Positions 8,801 to 15,567 of a DNA stretch of 64,000 nucleotides are shown in pieces. Positions within the stretch are counted from its first letter, which is position 1. Each line of letters opens with the position of its first letter. The DNA lies in the NCBI RefSeq assembly GCF_026339995.1, contig NZ_JAPEPT010000007.1, forward strand, positions 62,001 through 126,000, read 5' to 3'. Below the pieces are notes generated by a model. It was given only the letters and a program-made list of their open reading frames with translations, made no database searches and had not been told where the DNA came from. The translations under genes and the position numbers were made by a program. The DNA comes from Streptomyces sp. NBC_01481. GTDB taxonomy: Bacteria; Actinomycetota; Actinomycetes; Streptomycetales; Streptomycetaceae.

Positions 8801-8968
8801 GAGGCCCGGGCGCTCGTCTCCCAGGCCCGCCTGATCGCCCAGCAGAAGATCGGCCAGCACGTGACGCCGGCGTCGGCGAAGCCGTTCGCGGAGGCGGATC
8901 ACTTGGCGCTGGGGGGTGAGGTGAGGGGGGCGGTGGCGAAGCTGACGGCGGCGTTCAGGGCGGGTTAG
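5870..8968 (+). CDS. Secreted multidomain GH3 glucosidase/exoglucanase with Calx-beta domain
   Basis: This is a 1032-residue secreted GH3 enzyme. After a signal peptide (hydrophobic stretch TTTAVLAATAVLAGLLAAAV) comes a CBM11-like beta-sandwich (about 45-235), then a Calx-beta repeat (about 240-335, SAEAGTDYAPVSGTVTF). The GH3 N-terminal barrel (about 345-705) has nucleophile Asp643 in VISDWQAID and the KHFVGDGGT motif. The GH3 C-terminal domain runs to about 950, followed by a short helical FIVAR-like tail. GAAGGAG at 5857-5863 supports ATG 5870 over ATG 5849. The KHFVGDGGT/SDWQ pair is typical of exo-1,3/1,4-beta-glucanases and beta-glucosidases. The substrate is probably glucan ends released by the neighbouring GH30. 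The Calx-beta insert is unusual in this family. Confidence 0.9.
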   Translation: MPPRTRTRFKSRAGTGTRTTTAVLAATAVLAGLLAAAVPSAAADDPAPVAVDRFEGEVPFANPPAEGIFTWGSDADDQPRLELKERADAPEGAKVLEGSYDISGWGGLTHDFAFDKPAHDWTVHKGIRFWWYGQNTAPLPPGSGKRINFELKDGGANGEASELWTTSFTDDWEGWHLVEIPFADFVYRADYQPVGGIDQILGLNEMWGYALTLPPGEPGRFAMDGVELYGKADPALKAKVITDAAVYPVDEGGTAQVKISVATTGSGPIDEPVTVAYTTEGGSAEAGTDYAPVSGTVTFPAGSVSGTSKTVTVATKKDSAAESAETIPLKLTVTGAKPPAETPQVVVDAHGLPYLDAGLPVKKRVADLLSRMTLAEKAGQMTQAERNALKSQGDIARYDLGSLLSGGGSVPTPNAPEAWARMVDAYQLRAQATRFQIPLIYGVDAVHGHNNVIGSTIMPHNIGIGATRDPAVAEKTGAVTAKEVRATGIPWDFAPCLCVTRDERWGRSYEAFGEDPALVTAMETVIKGMQGPPSGKDLDRNDKVLTTAKHFVGDGGTEYGSSATGSYTIDQGITKVTRQELEAVHLAPFAEAVKRGTGSVMPSYSSLDIVGDDQGPVKMHASAETINGVLKDRMGFKGFVISDWQAIDQIPGDYASDVRTSVNAGLDMIMVPTAYPDFHKTLLDEVNAGRISRARIDDAVSRILTQKFTLGLFEKPYADTANIGTVGSAAHRAVAREAAAKSQVLLKNDGAVLPLKPSQKVYVAGSNADDLGNQAGGWTVTWQGSSGKITTGTTILEAMKKAAPDAALTYSKDASAPTDGHDVGVVVVGETPYAEGIGDVGNGHDLELGAADKAAVDKVCGAMKCAVLIVSGRPQLIGDRLGDIDALVASWLPGTEGDGVADVLYGKRPFTGQLPVTWPKSADQLPINVGDAAYDPQYPYGWGLTTLRKPPSGGELTLKAIALAARVLEATGRGDSPEARALVSQARLIAQQKIGQHVTPASAKPFAEADHLALGGEVRGAVAKLTAAFRAG

Positions 8969-9240
8969 TCCCCAATCCCGCCCCTTCCCGTAACGGGGGG
9001 CAAGCCCCCAGACCCCCGACGGTGCTTCGCCCCGGACCCCGTATGCGACCTTCGGCCGCATGTCCTCAAACGCCGGACGGGCTGAATGTGCGGCGGGGCC
9101 TCACATTCAGCCTCGCCGGCGTTTGAGGCGCGGGGGTCCGGGGGCAGCGCCCCCGGTTCGGGAAGGGGCGGGTAGGGGAACAGGCCCGCCGCAGGCGCAG
9201 GCGCAGGGGTTCGGGGGCGGAGCCTCCGCAAGGGGGCCGG
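8969..9240. repeat. Copy 2 of dispersed intergenic hairpin repeat
   Basis: The 353-nt gap after the GH3 gene is mostly repeat DNA. A long imperfect hairpin runs 9065-9090 against 9102-9127: CTCAAACGCCGG plus ACGGGCTGAATGTG pairs with CACATTCAGCC plus TCGCCGGCGTTTGAG. Upstream are GGGGGGCAAGCCCCC and ATGCGACCTTCGGCCGCAT; downstream is GGGGGCAGCGCCCCC. The same modules occur at 690-755 and 28560-28750. The hairpin probably also ends transcription of the GH3 gene. Confidence 0.85.
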
Positions 9241-9321
9241 GGCGGTGGCCCCGGGACCGCGTCCCGGTTCCGTAAGGCCCGTGCTTGCCCAGATTCGCCC
9301 TGATTCGGGTAGCGTCGAAGT

Positions 9322-10656
9322 ATGAAGACCCGGCTGCTCACCGCACTGTCCGGTCTGCTGCTCGCCTTCTCCGCCACCGCCCTCCTTGCGGCGACGGAAG
9401 CGCAAGCCGCCACCGGCCCCGAGACCGTGGCCGAAGCGCTGAAGAAGAGCCCGGTCTACGTCGATCCCCGCGCCTCCGGCCAGCTCTCGAAGGCCGACGC
9501 CGACGCCCTCACCCAGAAGATCAAGGACGCCGACAAGCCCCTCTTCGTGGCCGTCCTTCCCAACGCCGCCGAGTTCCCCCCGGACTCGGTCCTGCGCAAC
9601 CTCCGCACCGAGACCGGCATCACCGGCCTGTACGCCGTCCGCCTCGGCAACGGCTTCAACGCGGGCGCGGACCGCAGCGTCATGTCCAACCAGGCCGTGC
9701 AGAACCTCGTCACCGCGGTCAAGACGCCCCCCGGCGCCGACGCCGCGACCCAGCTGAACAACTTCGTCGACCAGGCCCTGCCCCAGCTGCGCGGCAGCGC
9801 CCCGTCCTCCTGGGGCACCGGCCCCGACGACAGCTCGAACTACGGAACCCTGATCGTGCTCGGCGCGGTCGTGGCCGCCGGCGGCGCGGGCGCGTACACG
9901 ATCGTCCGCCGCAAGCGCCAGAGGAAGGCCGCCGAGGAGCGGGCCGCGCTCGACAAGCTGCGCGTGGTCGTCGACGAGGACATCACCGCCTTCGGCGAGG
10001 AGCTCGACCGGCTCGACTTCCACCCTTCGGAGAAGGGCGCGGACGACGCCATGCGCGCCGATTACGAGCGCGCACTCGACTCGTACGACAAGGCGAAATC
10101 CCTGATGGGCGCGGCCGAACACCCCAGTGACGTACGCCCGGTCACGCAAGCCCTCGAAGACGGCCGGTTCTCACTCGCGGTCCTGGACGCCCGCCGTACG
10201 GGCGAGGCCATTCCGGAGCGCCGGTCTCCGTGCTTCTTCGACCCGCGCCATGGCCCCTCGACGGCGGACATGACCTGGACCCCGGCGGGCGGCTTCCCCC
10301 GCCAGGTCCCGGTCTGCGCCGCCGACGCCGCCCGTCTGGAGGACGGCGAGGACCCGATGGCCCGCACGGTCGATACGGCGTCCGGCCGCCGCCCGTACTG
10401 GGAGGCGGGCCCCGCCTACGGCCCGTGGGCGGGCGGCTACTTCGGCGGCGGCCTCCTGCCCGGCCTGCTCGTCGGCACGCTGCTGGGCAGCGCGCTCTCC
10501 ACCCCGGCGTACGCGGCGGAATACGGCGGCGGCGACTACGGCGGCGGTGACTACTCCGGGGCCGACTTCAGCTCCTCCGACTTCGGCGGAGGCGACTGGG
10601 GTGGCGGCGGAGACTTCGGAGGCGGGGGCGGATTCGACGGAGGAGGTGGCTTCTGA
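9322..10656 (+). CDS. Membrane-anchored extracellular TPM-like protein with Gly-rich tail
   Basis: The 444-residue protein has a signal peptide (about 1-30), an extracytoplasmic alpha/beta domain (about 35-160) reminiscent of TPM-domain proteins, and one membrane segment (about 175-192, LIVLGAVVAAGGAGAYTIV). A basic, helical cytoplasmic region follows. A second hydrophobic stretch (GLLPGLLVGTLLGSAL) leads into a C-terminal tail rich in Gly, Asp, Phe and Ser, ending in GGGGF repeats. Its function is not known. There is no Shine-Dalgarno, but TAGCGT (9310-9315) ends 6 nt before the ATG, which suggests a leaderless mRNA. Its stop codon overlaps the next start by one base (TGATG), so the two proteins are probably made together. 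Confidence 0.75.
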   Translation: MKTRLLTALSGLLLAFSATALLAATEAQAATGPETVAEALKKSPVYVDPRASGQLSKADADALTQKIKDADKPLFVAVLPNAAEFPPDSVLRNLRTETGITGLYAVRLGNGFNAGADRSVMSNQAVQNLVTAVKTPPGADAATQLNNFVDQALPQLRGSAPSSWGTGPDDSSNYGTLIVLGAVVAAGGAGAYTIVRRKRQRKAAEERAALDKLRVVVDEDITAFGEELDRLDFHPSEKGADDAMRADYERALDSYDKAKSLMGAAEHPSDVRPVTQALEDGRFSLAVLDARRTGEAIPERRSPCFFDPRHGPSTADMTWTPAGGFPRQVPVCAADAARLEDGEDPMARTVDTASGRRPYWEAGPAYGPWAGGYFGGGLLPGLLVGTLLGSALSTPAYAAEYGGGDYGGGDYSGADFSSSDFGGGDWGGGGDFGGGGGFDGGGGF

Positions 10657-10925
10657 TGCAGACCAAGAAGTGGAATGTCGAGATCGTCATCACGGAGAAC
10701 GACCACTTGACCAAGGCCGAGGCCAGGCTGCGAGGTCAGAACTCGGAACTGATCCTCGGGGAGGGCACGGCGCACCGTAATCGTGCGGACCAGAACGTCC
10801 CGCACATCGGAGACGAACTGGCCGTGGCCCGTGCCCTCAGCGAGGTGACTCATCGGCTGCTGCACGAAGCGGCATCGGAGATCGAGACCCACACCGGCCA
10901 GCGGGTGGATCACCTCCGCGCCTGA
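10656..10925 (+). CDS. DUF1876 (dsRBD-like) small protein
   Basis: The product is an 89-residue soluble protein matching the DUF1876 pattern common in actinomycetes: KKWNVEIVITE at the start, an ARLRGQ segment, an IGDELAVARAL helix and an HLLHEAA-type C-terminal helix. It overlaps the preceding membrane-protein stop by one nucleotide, which implies translational coupling. The fold is thought to resemble a small alpha/beta double-stranded-RNA-binding-like domain, but no biochemical role is established. Coupling to a Gly-rich membrane protein is the only contextual clue. Confidence 0.82.
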   Translation: MQTKKWNVEIVITENDHLTKAEARLRGQNSELILGEGTAHRNRADQNVPHIGDELAVARALSEVTHRLLHEAASEIETHTGQRVDHLRA

Positions 10926-10944
10926 GCTTGTGGGCGAGCAACGG

Positions 10945-10977
10945 ACGACCCGCGAGCGTGGTCGCGTCGCGGGTCGT
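10945..10977. terminator. Bidirectional hairpin between convergent genes
   Basis: Arms ACGACCCGCGA (10945-10955) and TCGCGGGTCGT (10967-10977) form an 11-bp stem with an 11-nt loop. It lies between the DUF1876 gene and the convergent secreted-protein gene. Confidence 0.65.
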
Positions 10978-10996
10978 TCTGTTGCTGTTGTCGGCT

Positions 10997-11410
10997 CTAG
11001 AAGTTGCCCAGGTTCTTCGAGATGCCGTTGGTCGTGTCGGTAACCACGACGTTGGTGAAGGTGACAGTCATCGGCGGGCTGCATTCAGGGCTGAACGAGG
11101 CAGTAACGGACAGGCTGAAGATGGCCTTGCCGTTCTGCACCGGGACGTCTACCGACGAGTTCAAGGACTGCTTGTTGGCAGCCTTGGGGCCGTGACCACC
11201 AGGATTGATGCAGTTGGCGGTGGCGTCCAGTGTGATGTTGACCTGTTCCAGGTTGCCCAGCCCGGCTTCCTTGCCGGTAACAGTCAAGGTGTTGCCGGAC
11301 CTTGAACCGTCAACAGAAACGAAGTGGGCGCTACCGGCCCAGGCGTTCGGAGCGAACATACCCGCGATGCCGAGCAGCACAGCAGATATGAGGAGAAATA
11401 CGCGTCGCAT
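10997..11410 (-). CDS. Small secreted protein of unknown function
   Basis: A 137-residue exported protein. The N-terminus MRRVFLLISAVLLGIAGMFA is a clear Sec signal ending near AWA. The mature ~112 residues are Ser/Thr/Asn-rich beta-strand material (TLTVTGKEAGLGNLEQVNIT), with two cysteines that may form a disulphide. I do not recognise a named family. Proteins of this size and style are common in Streptomyces. It lies 108 nt downstream of the XRE/DUF397 pair on the same strand and could be in the same unit, but there is space for its own promoter. Base composition is slightly less GC-rich than the neighbours. Confidence 0.72.
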   Translation of the reverse strand: MRRVFLLISAVLLGIAGMFAPNAWAGSAHFVSVDGSRSGNTLTVTGKEAGLGNLEQVNITLDATANCINPGGHGPKAANKQSLNSSVDVPVQNGKAIFSLSVTASFSPECSPPMTVTFTNVVVTDTTNGISKNLGNF

Positions 11411-11518
11411 GGAGAATCACCACTTGGTGCACGCATGAGTGTGAAAACGTTGAGGGACCGTTACGGTCGTAACGTATGCGCGTCATTCGGCTCAAAAAAG
11501 CTCGAATCAGGGCGAATT

Positions 11519-11761
11519 CTACTCTGTTTGGTCTGAACGCGACACCTGGGGCACGAAGGCGGCCCAGGCGTCCGGGGTCACGGTGAGGATGGGCCCGGTG
11601 GGGTTCTTGGAGTCGCGGACGTGGACGGCGAGGGGGTGCGCGGAGACCTCTACGCACGCGCCCCCCTGGTCGCTGCTGTAGCTCGACTTCCGCCAGTCGT
11701 AGGCAACTTGGACGCAGTCTCCACCTTGATCGCTGCTGTAACTGGACTTGAACCAGTTCAT
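11519..11761 (-). CDS. DUF397 protein with duplicated N-terminal motif
   Basis: An 80-residue DUF397 protein, the usual small partner of an XRE-type regulator in Streptomyces. The characteristic motif appears twice in tandem: FKSSYSSDQGGDCVQVAY then RKSSYSSDQGGACVEVS. The VRDSKNPTGP segment and a PDAWAAFV C-terminus follow. Most members have the motif once. The start overlaps the stop of the upstream XRE gene by 4 nt (ATGA), so the two are translationally coupled. The family includes antitoxin-like or Bld-type partners; which applies here is not evident. Confidence 0.88.
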   Translation of the reverse strand: MNWFKSSYSSDQGGDCVQVAYDWRKSSYSSDQGGACVEVSAHPLAVHVRDSKNPTGPILTVTPDAWAAFVPQVSRSDQTE

Positions 11762-12579
11762 GATTCTCCTAGCAGTTCGTCCAGCAGGCCCATGCTCTCC
11801 GCGGGGGAGAGGGCCTGCGAACGCAGCATCCCATATTTCTGCTGAAGGACACTGACCTTGTCTGGATCATCATGTAGGAAACTGACCAGGGGCCCTTCGA
11901 TATAGGCCAGTTGGTCGTGGTCGGGAGTCTCCAAGAGCACCATGGGGCCCGCTAGCCCTGCGTGCTTCTCTCGTTTGGTCGGCATGATCTGCAGCCCCAG
12001 AAAAGGGAGTTCGGCGCACTGCCGCAGGTGCCGGATCTGGTTGCGCAGTACGCAGTGGCCCCCGATGGGGCGGTGCAAAGTGGCCTCCTCCAGCAGGAAA
12101 TTGGCCATTGGCCGGGGCTTGCGCTCAAGGATTCTTTGCCTGTTGAGGCGGGCGGAGACCCACTCTTCCAGCTCTTCTTCGTCAAGCGGCGGATAGAGGC
12201 AGCCGAAGACTGCTCTGGCGTACTCCTCAGTCTGGAGCAGTCCCGGTACGACCTGGTTCTCGTACCAGAGCAAGGTAAGCGCCTCCTGCTCGTGGTCCAC
12301 GAAGTCCTGCGCGAACGCCGGAAACCGCTCCCGTTCCGGCACCTTCCGTACCGCCGTCTGCAACGCCATCTTCGTTTCGAGCAGCTCGTCCAGGATCTCC
12401 GCCAGGTCCAGCTTCAGCGGCCTGCGTCCCTGCTCGATGGACGCGATGGTTTCCTCCCCCGCGCCCAGTTGCCGCGCGAGCTCCGCCTGGGTCAAACGTG
12501 CCGCGTTCCGGAAGACGGCGAGCTGCGCGCCGATGACGTGCCAAGAGGTGACCCGCTTGGGCCGTTTAGCCGAGTGCAT
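11758..12579 (-). CDS. XRE-family regulator with DUF5753 domain
   Basis: A 273-residue regulator. It has an N-terminal helix-turn-helix (about 15-70, LAVFRNAARLTQAELARQLG followed by IASIEQGRRPLKLDL) and a C-terminal DUF5753 domain (about 90-270) with the typical WYENQVVPGLLQTEEYARAV segment and the FLHDDP stretch near the end. I chose ATG 12579, preceded by GGAAGGGGG, over an in-frame start at 12654. It is coupled by ATGA to the DUF397 gene. Pairs of this kind control development or antibiotic production in several Streptomyces. The target here may include the adjacent secreted protein, which is inference. Confidence 0.9.
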   Translation of the reverse strand: MHSAKRPKRVTSWHVIGAQLAVFRNAARLTQAELARQLGAGEETIASIEQGRRPLKLDLAEILDELLETKMALQTAVRKVPERERFPAFAQDFVDHEQEALTLLWYENQVVPGLLQTEEYARAVFGCLYPPLDEEELEEWVSARLNRQRILERKPRPMANFLLEEATLHRPIGGHCVLRNQIRHLRQCAELPFLGLQIMPTKREKHAGLAGPMVLLETPDHDQLAYIEGPLVSFLHDDPDKVSVLQQKYGMLRSQALSPAESMGLLDELLGES

Positions 12580-12755
12580 GGTGGCCCCCTTCCCATCGCA
12601 GAGCGCGCTTGACCCGTCACGGGCCGTACGAACTGGCCGTACGGCCCAGCGCACCGGTCCACATGGGGGGCGTAAATCGAACCACTACTAAAAGTGCTCG
12701 AACAGCGACCGTACGTGATTGACCGTGATCGTTTTTGCCCGCTTGACTTGTGCGC

Positions 12756-13946
12756 ATGCCAAACCGAACGAGGCTCAAAGCCTTTGCCGCCGCGGCCCTT
12801 GCCGCCTTCCTGATGTCCGCCGGACCGCTCTCCGCGTCCGCCGAGCCGTCCGCCCCCAGCCCGGCCCCGCTGTACCACTCCGCGAAGGCACTGAAGGGCC
12901 GCTACATCGTGTCGCTCAGCGCGAGCGCCGACCCGGACGAGCTGGTGCGCAAGCTCGGCCTGACGTCGCAGTACTCCTACAAGTCCGCACTGCGCGGCTT
13001 CGCCACCACGCTCACCGCGCTTCAGCTGAAGACGGTGCGCACGATGCCCGGTGTTTCTGCCGTCGAGGAGGATGCCGAGGTCTCCGTGCTGCCCACGGAG
13101 GAGGTCCGTGCGCCGCGAGTATCGTCCGCGTCCTGGGGTCTCGACCGGATCGATCAGCGCCGTCTGCCGCTCAGCACCCAGTACAGCGTGCATGGCACCG
13201 GCACGGGTGTCACCGCGTACATCCTCGACACAGGAATCGACTTCGGCCACAGCGAGTTCGGCGGGCGCGCCACGTACGGCTATGACGTCGTCGGGGACGG
13301 GCAGCGCGGCCGGGACTGCCAGGGGCACGGAACGCATGTCGCGGGCACGGTCGGCGGCGCGACCTACGGTGTCGCGCGCGGTGTGTCGCTGGTGAGTGTC
13401 CGCGTACTCGACTGTGAGGGCACGGGCACCTGGTCGGGGGTCCTCGCCGGGTTCGACTGGGTGGCCGAGCACGCCGTGCAGCCCGCCGTGCTCAACGCCT
13501 CCCTCGGCGGCGACAAGTCCGTCACGGTGAACGAGGCGGCGACCGCGCTCGCGGACAGCGGAGTCCTGCCGGTCGTCGCGGCGGGCAACGAGGCGACGGA
13601 CGCCTGCAGCGTCTCGCCGGCGTCCGCGGACGGCGTGGTCACGGTCGCCGCGTCCGGCCGCCGCGACGAGGAGACCGACTTCTCGAACTACGGCGAATGC
13701 GTCTCGCTCTATGCTCCCGGCGCCGCCATCGTCTCCGCGAAGCTCGGCGGTGGCAGCGTCGCCCTGAGCGGCACGTCCATGGCTTCTCCGCATGTCGCGG
13801 GGGCTGCCGCGCTCTACAAGGCGATCAACCCGACCGCGGCGCCGGACCAGGTCGCGGCCTGGCTGGGAATCTGGTCCACCAAGAACGTCCTGACCAGTGT
13901 CAGCCCCGGGTCGCCCAACAAGCTCCTCTACACCGACGGCCTCTGA
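12756..13946 (+). CDS. Secreted subtilisin-like serine protease (S8)
   Basis: A 396-residue secreted protease. It has a signal peptide (AFAAAALAAFLMSAGPLSASA) and an I9 inhibitor prodomain (about 45-115, GRYIVSLSASADPDELVRKL ending in VSAVEEDAEV). The peptidase S8 domain follows, with catalytic Asp158 (ILDTGID), His191 (GHGTHVAG) and Ser341 (GTSMASPHVAG). The oxyanion Asn lies in AAGNEATDACS. The length is that of the aqualysin/proteinase-K type without a C-terminal P-domain. A GTG lies two codons upstream at 12750. Neither start has a clear Shine-Dalgarno, so a leaderless message is possible. It has its own promoter region, divergent from the XRE gene. Confidence 0.92.
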   Translation: MPNRTRLKAFAAAALAAFLMSAGPLSASAEPSAPSPAPLYHSAKALKGRYIVSLSASADPDELVRKLGLTSQYSYKSALRGFATTLTALQLKTVRTMPGVSAVEEDAEVSVLPTEEVRAPRVSSASWGLDRIDQRRLPLSTQYSVHGTGTGVTAYILDTGIDFGHSEFGGRATYGYDVVGDGQRGRDCQGHGTHVAGTVGGATYGVARGVSLVSVRVLDCEGTGTWSGVLAGFDWVAEHAVQPAVLNASLGGDKSVTVNEAATALADSGVLPVVAAGNEATDACSVSPASADGVVTVAASGRRDEETDFSNYGECVSLYAPGAAIVSAKLGGGSVALSGTSMASPHVAGAAALYKAINPTAAPDQVAAWLGIWSTKNVLTSVSPGSPNKLLYTDGL

Positions 13947-13973
13947 GCCGCGGGATCAGGCGGCCGCACGACC

Positions 13974-14017
13974 GAGCGCCCGCCCCGGCCGCGGGGGACG
14001 GCAGGGCGGGCGCGCTC
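13974..14017. terminator. GC-rich hairpin between convergent protease and YceI genes
   Basis: GAGCGCCCGCCC (13974-13985) pairs with GGGCGGGCGCGCTC (14004-14017), with a 2-nt bulge. It lies between the two convergent genes. Confidence 0.55.
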
Positions 14018-14037
14018 AGGGGGTGGGGCGCCGAGGA

Positions 14038-14652
14038 TCAGGCGGCGGCCTTGATGGCGGAGATGTCGAAGGTCAGCTTGACCTTGTCGCTGACCATGAC
14101 GCCGCCGGTCTCGAGCGCCGCGTTCCAGGTCAGGCCCCAGTCGGAGCGCAGGATCTCGGCCTTGCCCTCGAAGCCGACGCGCTCGTTGCCGTAGGGGTCG
14201 GTGGCGGAGCCGTTGAACTCCAGGTCGATGGCGAGCGGGCGCGTGACGTCCTTGATCGTCAGGTCACCGGTGATGCGGTACGTGTCGCCGCCCAGCTGCT
14301 CGGCCTGTGTGGAGCGGAAGGTCATCAGCGGGTACTGCTCGGCCTCGAAGAAGTCGGCGCTGCGCAGGTGGCCGTCGCGGTCGGCGATCCCAGTGTCGAT
14401 GCTGGCGATCTTGACGTCGATCTCGGCGGTCGAGTGGTGGGGGTCGGCGCCGTTGAGGTGCAGGCTGCCGGAGAAGTCCCCGAACGAGCCGCGGACGTTG
14501 GTGACCATGGCGTGGCGGACGGTGAAGCCGATGCTGCTGTGGGCCGGGTCGATGCTGTAGTCGCCGGTGAGGGCGATCAGCGCCGGGTCCACCTCGCGGG
14601 TGGCGGTGGCGGTGGCTGCAGCGGTGTCGGCCTTGCGGTTGAAGAGACCCAT
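14038..14652 (-). CDS. YceI-like lipid-binding family protein
   Basis: A 204-residue cytoplasmic YceI-family protein. The family core begins at GDYSIDPAHSSIGFTVRHAM (near residue 30), with the SIDTGIADRDGHLRS and ITGDLTIKDVTRPL motifs. These mark the lipocalin-like beta-barrel that binds isoprenoids or other amphiphiles. No signal peptide is present; the extra N-terminus is Ala/Thr-rich. ATG 14652 is chosen because AAGGAG precedes it; the longer frame to 14727 has no such site. Upstream, TTGAA-type half-sites (TTGAAGCTTAAAC and TTGAACTTTGAA on the minus strand) could be a MarR-type operator. The ligand is unknown. Confidence 0.88.
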   Translation of the reverse strand: MGLFNRKADTAAATATATREVDPALIALTGDYSIDPAHSSIGFTVRHAMVTNVRGSFGDFSGSLHLNGADPHHSTAEIDVKIASIDTGIADRDGHLRSADFFEAEQYPLMTFRSTQAEQLGGDTYRITGDLTIKDVTRPLAIDLEFNGSATDPYGNERVGFEGKAEILRSDWGLTWNAALETGGVMVSDKVKLTFDISAIKAAA

Positions 14653-14893
14653 GACGCACTCCTTGGGGGACGTGGTGGCGTGTTGTTTAAGCTTCAACGA
14701 CATCGACTGTAGATGCATTCCCTTCAAAGTTCAACATCTTCGCGAGAGGTTCACCCGGAGGTCGCGACCGCGCTCTGGCGGACGCGCGTAGAAGTCGGGA
14801 CCATCTCTCTGCTCCACCTGCACGGCGCTCCACCTGCACGGCCGTCCCCCAGGAATCCACGGTCCTCAAAAGTCATCAGCAGGAGGGAACCCC

Positions 14894-15406
14894 ATGAAAA
14901 TCCGCTCCGTAACAACCGCCCTCGCGCTCGTCACCGGCGCGCTCTTCGCGCCCGGCTTCGGCGTCATCACCGGCGCGACCGATGCTCACGCGGTCACCAA
15001 GATCAGCCATGCCACGGCGACGTCGATGTTCCGCTCGTCCGGGATCACGTGGTCCTCGTCCGGCGGCTGCTCCGACCGCAACAACCCGACGTGTACGTCC
15101 TTCGAGCAGCTGAACCTCGCGACCGCGAAGGGGGCGCAGACGCTCAGGAGCGCGAGCGGGTGCGCGCTCAACATCACCGGGGGTACGGAAGCCGGGCACG
15201 CGAGCGGGACGTACTCGCACTGGAACGGCTACAAGCTGGACTACAGCAAGTACACGTGCGTCGGGAACTACATCAGGAACACCTTCACGTACATCGGGGC
15301 GCGGCCCGGTGACGGGGCTCCGCAGTGGAAGTCGGGGTCGGGGAACATCTACGCGGACGAGGGCAGCCACTGGGACGTCCTGTACTACAACTGCGGCGGC
15401 TGCTGA
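14894..15406 (+). CDS. Small secreted protein with M15/hedgehog-like His pattern
   Basis: A 170-residue exported protein with a strong Shine-Dalgarno (AGGAGGG) and a signal peptide ending near ADAHA. The mature part contains SGITWSSSGGCSDRNNPTCT, a NITGGTEAGHASGTYSHWNGY block and a closing SHWDVLYYNCGGC. The spacing H-x-x-G-x-x-S-H-x-x-G-Y-x-x-D near residues 95-112 resembles the zinc-binding region of D-Ala-D-Ala peptidase/hedgehog-fold proteins (M15 type), and a late SHWDV could provide the last histidine. This is motif resemblance only. Several cysteines suggest disulphides. A cell-wall or peptide hydrolase is plausible but not established. Confidence 0.65.
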   Translation: MKIRSVTTALALVTGALFAPGFGVITGATDAHAVTKISHATATSMFRSSGITWSSSGGCSDRNNPTCTSFEQLNLATAKGAQTLRSASGCALNITGGTEAGHASGTYSHWNGYKLDYSKYTCVGNYIRNTFTYIGARPGDGAPQWKSGSGNIYADEGSHWDVLYYNCGGC

Positions 15407-15567
15407 GCTTGTTCTTTATCTTCAGGTCGCTTGAAGCGCTGCGACGGTGACTTCGCGTTTGACGGTATTGCCGACGTCGTAGCGAGGTGCCCGATGATGG
15501 TTCTTGACGCCGGGCTGTCGTCCCGGGCAGGTGCCGGTGGGTTTGGGAACATGGGCCGGGCAGAGGA

